64,000 nucleotides of DNA from Aquificota bacterium (GTDB lineage Bacteria; Aquificota; Aquificia; Aquificales; Aquificaceae): positions 248,001-312,000 of the forward strand of contig JAADEH010000012.1 in the NCBI GenBank assembly GCA_013153495.1, in the 5' to 3' direction. Below are positions 48,438-57,905 of the stretch, one piece after another. A program made the translations under genes and the position numbers. How positions within the stretch are numbered: the first letter of the stretch is position 1; each line of letters begins with the position of its first letter. Under the pieces are notes generated by a model. That model worked only from the letters and a program-made list of their open reading frames with translations, searched no databases and was not told the origin of the DNA.

Positions 48438-49156
48438 TGTTTTTTCTCAAAAAACTTATTTCTTACCTGATACTGCCACCGGGAATATTCATAGCGCTCT
48501 TTTTGCTTATAGCGGTTTTGAGTAGGAAGAGAAAGGTAGTTTACATACCGGCGGTAGCCGGTGCTTTAACTTTATACCTCATATCCGTTGAACCCGTGAA
48601 GGACTTACTGTTTTTGCCTTTAGAGGGTAGGTATAAACAACCTTCGGTTGTGGAAGGTGATGTGATAGTGGTGCTGGGCGGGGGTGCTTACAACTCCGGT
48701 TATCTGAAGGCAAGCTCTTACAAGAGGCTCATAACGGGCTTTTTGCTTCACAGAAGAACGGGGAAACCCATAATACTTTCGGGAGGTGCCTCAATCGGTG
48801 TAATCCCGGAAGCAAAGATTATGAGGGAGCTTTTGATGGAGTTCGGGGTAAGTGATAGGGAGATATACGCTGACCTCAGAAGCAGGGATACCTACGAAAA
48901 CGCAAAGTATGTTAGGGAGCTGTGCGAGAGACTCGGGTGCAGGAAGGTAACCCTCGTTACCTCCGCTTTTCACATGGCGAGGGCTGTGAGGGTATTCGAG
49001 AAGGCGGGGCTTGAAGTTCAACCTTATCCTACGGACTTTAAGTTTGAAGGGAGATACAATCTATACAGCCTGTTTCCCAAATACAGCGTCTTTTACGACT
49101 CTTCCATAGCGATAAGGGAACACATAGGAACGTTGTTTTATAAGCTTTTTTACTGA
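48437..49156 (+). CDS. YdcF/ElyC-like DUF218 envelope protein
   Basis: A 239-residue protein with two N-terminal membrane segments and a DUF218 domain: GDVIVVLGGGAYNSGYLKASSYKRL, PIILSGGASIGVIPEA, SRDTYENAKYV and LVTSAFHMARAVRVFEK. Family members such as ElyC and SanA act in cell-envelope or peptidoglycan precursor homeostasis. It overlaps the exbD stop by one base and ends convergent with proB, overlapping 7 nt. Its operon place supports a role in the envelope. Confidence 0.85.
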   Translation: MFFLKKLISYLILPPGIFIALFLLIAVLSRKRKVVYIPAVAGALTLYLISVEPVKDLLFLPLEGRYKQPSVVEGDVIVVLGGGAYNSGYLKASSYKRLITGFLLHRRTGKPIILSGGASIGVIPEAKIMRELLMEFGVSDREIYADLRSRDTYENAKYVRELCERLGCRKVTLVTSAFHMARAVRVFEKAGLEVQPYPTDFKFEGRYNLYSLFPKYSVFYDSSIAIREHIGTLFYKLFY

Positions 49157-50220
49157 AATACTACGAGGTTGTCCCGGTGTATAACTTCTTCTTTGGTGGT
49201 TTTAAGTTTTTCCTTAACCTGATAACCTTTCAAGCCCTTTATTTGGTCTATCTCTTCCCTTGAGAAATTAACCTTTCCCTTTGCGACCACTATGCCGTCG
49301 GGTCCCGCAACGCTGACCACATCTCCCGCAGAGAAACTGCCTTCCACCTTAACTACTCCAGCAGGGAGGAGACTTTTGCCTTTTTTGAGAGCCTTAACCG
49401 CTCCCTCGTCAACCGTGATTATCCCCTTCGGCTCCTCTACCATCGCTATGGATTTAAGCTTTCTTCTAACCTTTCTCTGGGTGGGAAGGAATAGTGTTCC
49501 TCTCGTTTTTAGCTCTCTCAGGTCTTCGAGGTTCTCACCTTTGCCCGTTATTATCACGGGTATGCCTATGGATAGGGCAAGTCTTGTGGCTTCGAGCTTG
49601 CTCCTCATACCACCGCTTCCGAACTCGCTACCGGTTCCCTTTACGAAGGAAAAGGCTTCTTCCATGTTTCTGACTTCCCGAACTACCTCTCCCTTTTCGT
49701 TCAGGAGACCACCGGAGGAGGAAAGGATAACCAGCAGGTCAGCTTTCATCATGTAACCTACGTAAACCGAGAGGAAGTCGTTATCTCCGAAGATAAGCTC
49801 GCTCACCGCTACGGTATCGTTCTCGTTTACCACGGGGACAACTCCCATCTGGATCATCTTCTCTAAGGTGTTCTGGGCGTTCTTGAACCTATCTTCGTTT
49901 CCCTTCTTGAATATGTCGTTGGTAAGCAGAACCTGAGCGACCTTTAGGTCGTAGTTTGAGAATATCGTATCGTATAGGTGCATGAGGTATGCCTGTCCTA
50001 TGCCTGCGAGAGCCTGTCTGGTCGTGAGGTCCGTGGGGCGGTCTTTCAGACCCATCTTCTTAACACCACACAGAACCGCTCCGGAGGAAACCACTATCAC
50101 ATCATCTCCCTTTTCTTTCACCTTCTTGACAGACTCTGCCAGATGAGCTATGAACTTTAGGTCTATGTCCCCCGCTTCGGTTCTCAGGAGGTTCGAGCCT
50201 ATCTTTACTACTATCCTCAT
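49150..50220 (-). CDS. proB: Glutamate 5-kinase
   Basis: First step of proline synthesis: phosphorylates glutamate. It has 356 residues: an amino-acid kinase domain (RIVVKIGSNLL; VIVVSSGAVLCGVKKMGL; VPVVNENDTVA; FGSGGMRSKLEATRLAL) followed by a C-terminal PUA domain (about 270-345, GIITVDEGAVKALKKGKSLLPAGVVKVEGSFSAGDVV). The start overlaps the M20 deacetylase stop by 4 nt. proA is not adjacent. Confidence 0.95.
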   Translation of the reverse strand: MRIVVKIGSNLLRTEAGDIDLKFIAHLAESVKKVKEKGDDVIVVSSGAVLCGVKKMGLKDRPTDLTTRQALAGIGQAYLMHLYDTIFSNYDLKVAQVLLTNDIFKKGNEDRFKNAQNTLEKMIQMGVVPVVNENDTVAVSELIFGDNDFLSVYVGYMMKADLLVILSSSGGLLNEKGEVVREVRNMEEAFSFVKGTGSEFGSGGMRSKLEATRLALSIGIPVIITGKGENLEDLRELKTRGTLFLPTQRKVRRKLKSIAMVEEPKGIITVDEGAVKALKKGKSLLPAGVVKVEGSFSAGDVVSVAGPDGIVVAKGKVNFSREEIDQIKGLKGYQVKEKLKTTKEEVIHRDNLVVFQ

Positions 50221-51278
50221 TTTAGCTTTTCCAAAAGTTTGAGGAAAAAGAGGGTCATCTTTTTAAGGTCTTCCACACTTATGCTCTCTCTGTCGGTGTG
50301 GCTGTCCTTGAGGCTACCGTATCCGAATACCACGCACTCGTATCCGGCTTTGTGGTAGTTTGCCGCATCGGTCCAGGAGGGCATAACACCCCTTTTGGGT
50401 TTATCCCCTACAGCTTCCAAGAAGGTCTCTTCCAAGAGGTTCACAAATCCGTCCTTTCGAAAGCTTATGAAGTCTTCCGCATCTTCCCTCACATACTCTA
50501 CCTTGCACCGGGTATCGAGTTCCTTTATAAGCTGAAGGATTTTCTCTTCAAGTTCTTTCCAGCTCTCTCCCTCTTTAACTTTTATCTCTAAAAGAGCTTC
50601 ACACCTTTTGGGAACGAGATAAGCCTTTGAACCACCTTTAATCATTATCACATTCACGGGTCTGGAGAGCCTTCGCTCTATGTTTTCTATAAGTTGAAAG
50701 CAGGTTTTTATGGGGTTTTCCGTCTTTTCAAACTCGGAAGCGTGGGCACCTTCTCCTTCAACCTTTACGGAAAACTCTAAGGCACCTTCCTGGGCAACGC
50801 ACAGGGCACCGTATGTGGGTTCCAAAACGAGACACTTCTTACCCTCTCCCAAAATCTCCGGGGCTTTTTCCGAACCGAGGGCGTCGTTGGTTTCCTCGTC
50901 TATCACGAAGGCTAAGGATAGGGGCAGTTTGTTTCCTCCCTCGAGGAAGACCTCTACAGCTGTTATCAGAGAGGCGAGGGCACCTTTAACGTCGCTTGCA
51001 CCCCTCCCGATTATTCTGCCGTTTTTCTCTACCGGAACGTATGGATTTTTCATACCTATGGGAGGCACGGTATCCACGTGGCAGGATATTACATATGGGG
51101 AGTCGGTCAGAAAGAAGAGATTATACCTGTCCCCGTCAATCCGCTGACGCACGGGTTTTAAACCGTATGAGCTGAGCCTTTTCTCTATAAACTCCTGTAT
51201 GTTCCTCTCCTGTCCGGAAACGCTCTTTATTCCTATAAGTTCCTTAAGAAGGTCCTTCACCCGAAGGGTCAGTTCCAT
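50217..51278 (-). CDS. M20-family deacetylase (ArgE/DapE/LysK-like)
   Basis: Zinc-dependent amidohydrolase of 353 residues. Metal-binding motifs are SCHVDTVPP, GRGASDVKGALASL and FVIDEETNDALGSE, followed by the dimerisation domain with GEGAHASEFEKTEN. The short length and sequence fit the LysK/ArgE group (acetylornithine or LysW-linked substrates) better than DapE. It lies directly upstream of proB, which fits glutamate/ornithine metabolism, but the substrate is not decided. TAAACT ends 7 nt before ATG; there is no Shine-Dalgarno site. Confidence 0.82.
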   Translation of the reverse strand: MELTLRVKDLLKELIGIKSVSGQERNIQEFIEKRLSSYGLKPVRQRIDGDRYNLFFLTDSPYVISCHVDTVPPIGMKNPYVPVEKNGRIIGRGASDVKGALASLITAVEVFLEGGNKLPLSLAFVIDEETNDALGSEKAPEILGEGKKCLVLEPTYGALCVAQEGALEFSVKVEGEGAHASEFEKTENPIKTCFQLIENIERRLSRPVNVIMIKGGSKAYLVPKRCEALLEIKVKEGESWKELEEKILQLIKELDTRCKVEYVREDAEDFISFRKDGFVNLLEETFLEAVGDKPKRGVMPSWTDAANYHKAGYECVVFGYGSLKDSHTDRESISVEDLKKMTLFFLKLLEKLK

Positions 51279-51361
51279 ACTGAATAGTTTATTGCAAGGC
51301 TGGAATTGTAGCTATTGAGGAATTTATAATTTGATTATCAGAAAAAGGCGGAGGTGCAAGG

Positions 51362-52750
51362 TTGCTGGGTTTAGGCTCTTCAAAGAAAGCTCTCGAGGAA
51401 GAGCTACTGAGAAGGGAAGCGGAAATATCCGCTCTAAGAGCGGAGCTTGACAGTCTAAGGCAAAGGCTAATCTCGGAGGAGGAAGAGAGAAGGCGCATCG
51501 TGCGTGAATACGAAAATAAGCTGGAGGAACTTAAAAAACGGTTCGAGGAGAGAGAGGAAGAGCTTAAAAGTCAGCTCAAAGCTGTTGTCTCGGAAAGGGA
51601 CAGGCTTAAAAGACAGATGGAGGAGTTGGAAAGGAAGGTATCCAAACCCTGGTTTCAACTTGCGGGACTGAGTTATGTCCTTCCCAAGATAGCCCGGAGG
51701 ATAGACTCCCAGAACGAGGAAACTCAAAAAATCAACGAATTTATAGAGGAGTCTATGGAAACCGCTAAAAGCCTCGCTGACTTTATCCAGAAGCTCAATC
51801 GGATGAACGAAAGTATGAGGGAAGCCATAAGCGACAGCGAAAAGGAACTCGGAAACTTAGAAAACACGGTAGGAGAGGTAAAAGATGCGGGAAGGGAAAT
51901 ATACGACTTCTTGGAGAGAATAATAGAGGTTGCGGAGCAAACCAACTTGCTTGCGTTGAATGCTTCAATAGAGGCTGCAAGAGCAGGGGAAGCGGGAAGA
52001 GGTTTTGCTGTCGTTGCGGAGGAGGTCAGGAAGCTTGCGGAAAGCACCGCTCAGATAGCCAAGAGGGTAAAGGAAGTGGTGGGTCGTATTTCGGAAGTCG
52101 TGGACCGTGCGGAAGAGGTAGCGGAGGGGATGTCCGACAGATACAGAAAAATCTTTGAAAGATACGGAGAAATAGACAACTTCGTAGGATTGTTCTCCGA
52201 AGAGATTTCCCATCAGATAGAAAACTTCCGGTCCGTAAGGGACAGGGTAAGCAGGATTTCGGAAATCTCCCGTGAAAACACCCAAAAACTCCTCGAACTC
52301 AGCAAGAGAGCGGACCTGTTTGAAGAATTAAAGTTCGGAATAAAACCTGTTGATGGAGAGCACAGGATACTCTTTGACCTTCTCGGTAAGGTTTGGGAAC
52401 TCGTCTCCGAAGACAAGCTCGAAGAGGCAAAAAGAGTCTTCACCGACACACTACTAAACTACGCAAAAACCCACCTCAGACACGAAGAGGAGATACTCAG
52501 AAGATACGGTTATCCCAACGCAAAGAGCCACTCGAACATACACGACAAAATAATAGAAAAGCTCGAAAGCATGATGCCTTCCATCAGAAACGGAACCAGA
52601 AGGGAACTTGAAGAAGGAGTAGCATTCGTGGTTGACTGGCTTCTGAACCACATAGACAAAGTTGACAGAGATTACGCAAACTACTTCCAAGGTGCGGGAC
52701 TCGTGGAAGTCATCAACGAAAAGGAAAAACCCCACAGTCTAAAGGTCTGA
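51362..52750 (+). CDS. Soluble MCP-like sensor with C-terminal hemerythrin domain
   Basis: A 462-residue cytoplasmic protein with no membrane segment. TTG start after GGAGGTGCAAGG. Residues 5-105 are coiled coil. A methyl-accepting chemotaxis core follows, with the hairpin tip [38 protein letters not shown]. The last 130 residues are a bacteriohemerythrin domain with all seven di-iron ligands: [13 protein letters not shown] (HxxxE); KSHSNIH (HxxxH); NHIDKVD (HxxxxD). It should bind O2 at the di-iron site and signal to CheA or another partner. It lies 18 nt before the adenylate cyclase gene and is probably cotranscribed. Confidence 0.88.
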   Translation: MLGLGSSKKALEEELLRREAEISALRAELDSLRQRLISEEEERRRIVREYENKLEELKKRFEEREEELKSQLKAVVSERDRLKRQMEELERKVSKPWFQLAGLSYVLPKIARRIDSQNEETQKINEFIEESMETAKSLADFIQKLNRMNESMREAISDSEKELGNLENTVGEVKDAGREIYDFLERIIEVAEQTNLLALNASIEAARAGEAGRGFAVVAEEVRKLAESTAQIAKRVKEVVGRISEVVDRAEEVAEGMSDRYRKIFERYGEIDNFVGLFSEEISHQIENFRSVRDRVSRISEISRENTQKLLELSKRADLFEELKFGIKPVDGEHRILFDLLGKVWELVSEDKLEEAKRVFTDTLLNYAKTHLRHEEEILRRYGYPNAKSHSNIHDKIIEKLESMMPSIRNGTRRELEEGVAFVVDWLLNHIDKVDRDYANYFQGAGLVEVINEKEKPHSLKV

Positions 52751-52768
52751 TAGCTTATTTTAATTTTT

Positions 52769-54829
52769 GTGCACTACAGATTGATAGTTTCGTTCTTGGT
52801 GGGGGGAATTTTCTCCCTCTTGTTCCTGACAAAGCCCGACCTGGTGGAAAGGCTTTCCCTCAAGGTTGAAGACGCAAAGTGGTCCTTCAGACAGCTCGTA
52901 GGTGCAGAGCAAAAACCCTCCCAAGCGGTAGTAGTAGTAGCAATAGACGAAAAGAGCGTAAACGAACTCGGCAGATGGCCCTGGAGTAGAAAAACGCTGG
53001 CACAACTCGTGAGAAAGCTCTCACCCGCAAAGGTCGTTGCCTTCGACATAGTCCTGTCGGAAGCGGAAAGCCGGGAAGCGGACCGCGACCTTGCCCGAGC
53101 CATACGGGAAAGCGGAAATGTTATACTCGGCTTTTTCTTCCGCAAAAATTCCACCCAATCAATTCCGGAACACTCCATCTCCCTGCTGAGGGAAAGCGAG
53201 TTTCTACGCTTTGAACTTACCTCCGAGAAGGTAGGTCTTGCGGAATACTCCCATGCGGAGATTGTTCTCCCTGAATTTTTAAGGACCGCTGTCGCGGTAG
53301 GTTTTTTAAATGCCCAGCCGGACCCAGATGCGGTCTATAGAAAGTATCCCGTCGCATACCTGTTTAAAGGAAGCCTCTTCCTACCCCTCGCACTTCAGAG
53401 CCTACGGTTCTTCAAAGGAAAAGACTTTAAGATGACGCTTTCCGAAAAAGGCATAGAAAGCCTCGAGTTTGACGGAAAACAAATCCCCCTTTACGAAGGC
53501 AGGTTTTACAGAATAAACTTCTACGACCCCAAGCGCATAAAAACCGTTTCCGCGGTGGACCTCATAAAAGGCAGAATAAAGCCCGAAATGCTCAAAGGTA
53601 AAGCCGTATTCGTAGGTTCGACAGAGGCAGGTATATTCGACCTCAGACCCACGCCTGTGGACCCCACCATGCCCGGTGTGTATCTTCACGCCTTCGTCTT
53701 TTCCAACTTCCACAAAAACCATCACATAAAGTTCTCTTCTTCGGTTGACTTACTCCTCATACTCTCAACCGCCCTTTTCCCACTCCTGATTTCTACCCTA
53801 AAATCCTTCCCTATCAGACTGACCTACTACCTCCTCTTTCTGTTCGGATACATACTCCTCTCCCTCACAGCCTTCTCCTTTCTCTCCTACGACATCAGCC
53901 TTTTTTACCCGACCCTCGCCCTAATCACCTCCGCGGTATCTCAGGAAAGCCTCAGACTGCTCGTTGCGGAGAGGGAAACCCGCAAACTAAAGAGAGCCTT
54001 CAGCAGCTACGTTTCACCTCAAATACTGGAGATAATAATCAGAAATCCCGATAAGCTCCGCCTCGGTGGAGAGAAGAGAACCGTAACGGTTTTGTTTTCC
54101 GACATAAGAGGCTTTACCGCCCTGTCGGAAAGGCTCGAACCGGAGAAGCTCGTAAAGCTCCTGAACGAGTTCCTGACACCGATGACGGACATCATCCTCT
54201 CCAACGGGGGAACCCTCGACAAATACATAGGGGACGCCATAATGGCTATCTTCAACGCTCCCGTAGAGGTGAAAAATCACGCGGACAGAGCCTGCATTTC
54301 CGCCTTAAATATGGTTAAGGTGCTCGAAGAGATGAACCCAAGATTTAAAAACTCCTTCGGAGTTGAGCTTGAAGTAGGGATAGGGATAAACACGGGAGAA
54401 GCGGTAGTAGGCAACATGGGTTCCCACCAGAGGTTCGACTACACAGCCATAGGAGACACCGTCAACTTAGCCTCCCGCCTCGAGGGACTCAACAAACTAT
54501 ACGGAACCCGCATAATACTGAGCGAGCATACGGTAAAGAGCTTAAAAGGCTTCTTTTTGACCAGAAAGCTGGACCGCGTCGTGGTAAAGGGAAAAACTCG
54601 ACCCGTGGAAATATACGAGCTTATGGAAGACACCCCCCAAAACAGAAACTCAAAAGAGGTTTTCGAAAAGGCTCTTAACCTATACTTTGAAGGTAAATTC
54701 GAAGAGGCTATTACCCTCTTTCGGAAAATCGGGGACGCCCCCAGCAAAGTATTTCTCAAAAGATGCCGATACCTCATAAAAAACCCGCCCCAAAGCTGGA
54801 ACGGTATATACACAGCAGAGGAGAAGTGA
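52769..54829 (+). CDS. CHASE2-domain class III adenylate/guanylate cyclase
   Basis: A 686-residue membrane sensor cyclase. One N-terminal membrane segment, a periplasmic CHASE2 domain (about 25-325, with AIDEKSVNELGRWPWSR and AFDIVLSEAE), three membrane segments (about 328-400), and a class III catalytic domain (about 430-610). The two metal aspartates are in VLFSDIRGFTALS and KYIGDAIMA; the lysine of DKYIGD suggests ATP as substrate. The C-terminus ends in a TPR-like helix pair (EKALNLYFEGKFEEAITLFRKI). GTG start with no clear Shine-Dalgarno site. The stop overlaps the phosphodiesterase start (TGATG). Confidence 0.9.
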   Translation: MHYRLIVSFLVGGIFSLLFLTKPDLVERLSLKVEDAKWSFRQLVGAEQKPSQAVVVVAIDEKSVNELGRWPWSRKTLAQLVRKLSPAKVVAFDIVLSEAESREADRDLARAIRESGNVILGFFFRKNSTQSIPEHSISLLRESEFLRFELTSEKVGLAEYSHAEIVLPEFLRTAVAVGFLNAQPDPDAVYRKYPVAYLFKGSLFLPLALQSLRFFKGKDFKMTLSEKGIESLEFDGKQIPLYEGRFYRINFYDPKRIKTVSAVDLIKGRIKPEMLKGKAVFVGSTEAGIFDLRPTPVDPTMPGVYLHAFVFSNFHKNHHIKFSSSVDLLLILSTALFPLLISTLKSFPIRLTYYLLFLFGYILLSLTAFSFLSYDISLFYPTLALITSAVSQESLRLLVAERETRKLKRAFSSYVSPQILEIIIRNPDKLRLGGEKRTVTVLFSDIRGFTALSERLEPEKLVKLLNEFLTPMTDIILSNGGTLDKYIGDAIMAIFNAPVEVKNHADRACISALNMVKVLEEMNPRFKNSFGVELEVGIGINTGEAVVGNMGSHQRFDYTAIGDTVNLASRLEGLNKLYGTRIILSEHTVKSLKGFFLTRKLDRVVVKGKTRPVEIYELMEDTPQNRNSKEVFEKALNLYFEGKFEEAITLFRKIGDAPSKVFLKRCRYLIKNPPQSWNGIYTAEEK

Positions 54830-55593
54830 TGGAAATAGAAATCCTCGGGTCCTACGGTGGACGCATGAGAGGCATGGGAACCACCTGCCTGAGAGTGTCC
54901 CCCACCATCCTTATAGATGCGGGAAACATAATGGAAGCGCTCGGAGAGGAAAGCCTTAAGATAGACCACATAATTCTGACCCACGCTCACCTGGACCACA
55001 TAATAGACCTACCCTTCCTCGTAGAATACGCTTATGGAAAAAGAACAAGACCCATAAACATCTACGCCCAAAAAGAAACCCTGAAAGCACTCAAGGATCA
55101 CCTCCTCAACTGGGAAATATGGCCCGAGTTCGGCTCGATAAAGCTCTCCAACTCATCCCAATACACTCTCAACTACGTAGAAGTGGAACCCTACAAAGAG
55201 TTTGAAATAGAAGACCTAAAGTTTTACCCAATTCCCAGCAACCACACGGTTCCCACCCTCGGGTATGCGGTCCTAAAAAACGGCAGAGGTTTTCTCTTTA
55301 CGAGCGACACCTACAAAAATCCTCACCTCTGGGAATTCCTTAACAACCGCAGGGAGATAAAAGCCCTAATAACGGAAGTATCCTTCCCCAGCGACATGTC
55401 TGACCTCGCAAGAAAGAGCAAGCATCACACACCCCTAACACTGAAGGAAGACCTCAAAAACCTCAAAAGGAAAGACCTGGAAATTTATATAATTCACATA
55501 AAACCTTCCTTCCTTAACCGAGTCCTCGAAGACCTGAAGAAAGAACTCCCGCAGGTCAAAGTCCTCAAGGACGGTGCCCGCCTGACCTTATGA
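54829..55593 (+). CDS. Metallo-beta-lactamase-fold cyclic-nucleotide phosphodiesterase (class II-like)
   Basis: A 254-residue metallo-beta-lactamase-fold hydrolase. LILTHAHLDHIIDLPFL is the zinc motif HxHxDH, with further ligands in SNHTVPTLGY and FTSDT; the whole looks like class II 3',5'-cyclic nucleotide phosphodiesterases, though other MBL hydrolases cannot be excluded. ATG at 54829 sits in the cyclase stop (TGATG), so synthesis of both is coupled; the tracked start is 22 codons upstream inside the cyclase. The pairing with a cyclase strongly supports a cAMP/cGMP-degrading role. Confidence 0.8.
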   Translation: MEIEILGSYGGRMRGMGTTCLRVSPTILIDAGNIMEALGEESLKIDHIILTHAHLDHIIDLPFLVEYAYGKRTRPINIYAQKETLKALKDHLLNWEIWPEFGSIKLSNSSQYTLNYVEVEPYKEFEIEDLKFYPIPSNHTVPTLGYAVLKNGRGFLFTSDTYKNPHLWEFLNNRREIKALITEVSFPSDMSDLARKSKHHTPLTLKEDLKNLKRKDLEIYIIHIKPSFLNRVLEDLKKELPQVKVLKDGARLTL

Positions 55594-56248
55594 GAAAAAC
55601 TCCCGCAACCAAAGAGACCAGACACAGAACCCCTCCCATACCCAGAACGAACATGGTCCCATCGAACCAAAACTTCATGGGATAAATCCTGAGCAGGGTA
55701 TCGGTGTATCTGAAACGCCAGGAGTAAGGGTCAAAAACGTAGTTGTGGAAAAGCTCAAAGGCAAGTTCGTAATTGGTAATTGAAAAGACCGCTATCGCGG
55801 TGAAAAGAAGAAGAGAAAACAGAGAAGCGGTGAGAAGCGCATACCCTATGAGCCTCCTGCTTCCCAGAACCGCAAGGGAAACCAAACTGACCCCGATAGA
55901 AACATACAAAAAGGGAAAGAAGAAGTCTAAAAAGTTCTTAACGTCTTCCATGTGCCTTACTTCCTTCTCCCTAAAAGCCCTCCTTCCGTCGGGGAGTTTT
56001 GCCCTTTTGAACTCCTCCATGCCCTCGTCAGATAGGACGGCTCTCAAACCGAGCTTTGCGAGGTGCTTTCTATACTCGTCGTCCATTCCGTATTTGTCCT
56101 TCGGAAAGTCCTCCTTAGAATACTCCCAATCTATGAACCACTCGTTAAAGGCAACCCTCGTGGGAATTCCGATGAATATTACGGGACTAAGAAGCACCAC
56201 TAAGAGGAAGGCAATCCCCTTAAGAGCACCGCCCTTCTTTCCAAGCAT
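55565..56248 (-). CDS. DUF1461-like integral membrane protein
   Basis: A 227-residue membrane protein with hydrophobic segments near residues 10-28, 107-125, 132-156 and 202-222. The segment AFELFHNYVFDPYSWRFRYTDTLLRIYPMKFWFD matches the conserved core (F-H-x2-F...W...D-x-L-x2-x-YP) of DUF1461/TIGR01906 proteins. Function unknown. It overlaps the bioW 3' end by 49 nt and is convergent with the phosphodiesterase gene (29-nt overlap). Confidence 0.72.
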   Translation of the reverse strand: MLGKKGGALKGIAFLLVVLLSPVIFIGIPTRVAFNEWFIDWEYSKEDFPKDKYGMDDEYRKHLAKLGLRAVLSDEGMEEFKRAKLPDGRRAFREKEVRHMEDVKNFLDFFFPFLYVSIGVSLVSLAVLGSRRLIGYALLTASLFSLLLFTAIAVFSITNYELAFELFHNYVFDPYSWRFRYTDTLLRIYPMKFWFDGTMFVLGMGGVLCLVSLVAGVFLIRSGGHRP

Positions 56249-56931
56249 TTCACCACTTCCTCAAGCCTTTCGCTCTCGATAAAGTATATCCTCCCGCCCA
56301 GCTCATCACCTCTCTCCTTTAAGGGGTGTATGCGGACATATCCCGTCTTCGGAGAAGCCACGTAGCCCGTGGTGTAGTCGGGGTCGTCGCTCCAACACAG
56401 CTCCGCCAAAACACCGCACAGAACATTCTTGGTAGCCACCGCTAAAGCATCTAAGGTTCTCTCCGTAAAACCTCTTTCCAGCAAAAACTTTCTTACCCTA
56501 TCCCTCCCCTTCCAGTCCATTCGAACCGTCCTGACACCCCTCTCGGGGTCATTTTCGAGCCTCTCACCGCTTCTTATATCCATAAGCACAGCCCCCCTCA
56601 TGTTCCCGCCTTTGGGGTTCGCCCCCTGTGCTAAGAGTCTCAAGCCCTTGAGTGCTACTTCTTTGGGAACGCCCGCCTCTACCAGCTTGGAAACCGCAAA
56701 CCTCCTCGCCTCCTCAACACTCCCGAAGTTGAAGGAACTGACCTTCAGAGGCTCAGTCTCTATTACTTCCTCCACCCTATCGATAGTTATCTTCAGAAAG
56801 TCGTGCTCTCCGGGTCTTCTCAACAGCTCACACAGAACCCGTGGCAAAAACTCCTCCTCCGTGAGCCTCTCCGCTCCCGAGACATGTTTTCCCCCCAAGG
56901 AAGCACGCATACGCACGCTCAGGAGAGACAT
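56200..56931 (-). CDS. bioW: 6-carboxyhexanoate-CoA ligase (pimeloyl-CoA synthetase) BioW
   Basis: Activates pimelate to pimeloyl-CoA, the first committed precursor for biotin. It has 243 residues, typical. The signature [19 protein letters not shown] opens the protein; [34 protein letters not shown] and [13 protein letters not shown] are also as expected. It overlaps mtnA by 13 nt and the DUF1461-like gene by 49 nt. Use of BioW implies free pimelate as biotin precursor; other bio genes are elsewhere. Confidence 0.93.
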   Translation of the reverse strand: MSLLSVRMRASLGGKHVSGAERLTEEEFLPRVLCELLRRPGEHDFLKITIDRVEEVIETEPLKVSSFNFGSVEEARRFAVSKLVEAGVPKEVALKGLRLLAQGANPKGGNMRGAVLMDIRSGERLENDPERGVRTVRMDWKGRDRVRKFLLERGFTERTLDALAVATKNVLCGVLAELCWSDDPDYTTGYVASPKTGYVRIHPLKERGDELGGRIYFIESERLEEVVKCLERRAVLLRGLPSS

Positions 56932-57902
56932 CTTCTAACGTTTTCCTCGTTTACGGGTTTTATTATTCCCCTCTCGGTAATTATCGCAGTTATGTTTTCC
57001 GCAGGAGTAACGTCAAAGGCTACGTGAAGAGCGGGAGAACCCTCGGGAGCTATACTCACGCCAAGACAATTTTTAAGCTCCTCCTCACCCCTCTCCTCTA
57101 TGGGAATGTCCCTACCGCTGAGTATCGAAAGGTCAAAGGTGGAAGAGGGAGCTACAACGTAAAAGGGTATCCCGTGCTCCTTCGCTAAAACGGAAAGAGC
57201 GTATGTTCCTATCTTGTTCGCCACGTCTCCTCTTGCGGTTATCCTGTCCGCCCCCACAATCACTAAATCCACCTCACCCCTTCTCATCAAAAACCCTGCG
57301 GTGGAGTCCGTTATTACCCTGTGGGGTATCCCCTCCTTCAAAAGCTCCCAAGCGGTAAGCCTTGCTCCCTGAAGGTAAGGTCTCGTCTCGTCAACCCAGA
57401 CGCTTATACCCTTGCCCCCGTAATGAGCGGAACGCACCACTCCAAGAGCGGTTCCCCACCCTGCGGTCGCCAAAGCCCCCGTGTTACAGTGGGTCAGAAT
57501 TTTCGCCCCCTCGGGTATAAGCTCACTCCCCAGCTCACCCATGCGCCTGTTTGCCTCGTAATCCTCCCTCTCTATGGAGAGAGCCTCCTCCTCCGAGTCC
57601 TTCCCCTCCTCCAAAGCTCTCATCATTCTCTCCAAAGCCCAGAAGAGGTTGTAGGCAGTAGGTCTCGTATTTTTAAGAGTTTCAAAGACCGCCTTCGGCG
57701 GTGTTTTTTTCTTTATCCCCAAAACAAATCCGTAAGCCGCAACGCAACCTATCGCAGGTGCACCCCGCACGGACATGTTCTTTATAGCCTCTGCAACCTC
57801 AAGGTGGTCCCTCAGCTCCAACCAGACCTCCTCTTGCGGAAGCCTGCGCTGGTCCAGAAGAAGCAGACAATCCCCTTTCCAGCGAAACGCTTTGACTTCC
57901 AT
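56919..57902 (-). CDS. mtnA: Methylthioribose-1-phosphate isomerase
   Basis: Isomerises methylthioribose 1-phosphate in methionine salvage. It has 327 residues. Typical blocks are [64 protein letters not shown] and [36 protein letters not shown]. The eIF2B-like sister family is excluded by the RGAPAIG and GTALG forms. It follows apgM by 3 nt. Confidence 0.96.
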   Translation of the reverse strand: MEVKAFRWKGDCLLLLDQRRLPQEEVWLELRDHLEVAEAIKNMSVRGAPAIGCVAAYGFVLGIKKKTPPKAVFETLKNTRPTAYNLFWALERMMRALEEGKDSEEEALSIEREDYEANRRMGELGSELIPEGAKILTHCNTGALATAGWGTALGVVRSAHYGGKGISVWVDETRPYLQGARLTAWELLKEGIPHRVITDSTAGFLMRRGEVDLVIVGADRITARGDVANKIGTYALSVLAKEHGIPFYVVAPSSTFDLSILSGRDIPIEERGEEELKNCLGVSIAPEGSPALHVAFDVTPAENITAIITERGIIKPVNEENVRRCLS

Positions 57903-57905
57903 AAT

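Noticed and set aside
54439-54999. 186-aa ORF opposite the cyclase and phosphodiesterase
   Set aside because: Antisense across a gene boundary; no homology-like motifs.
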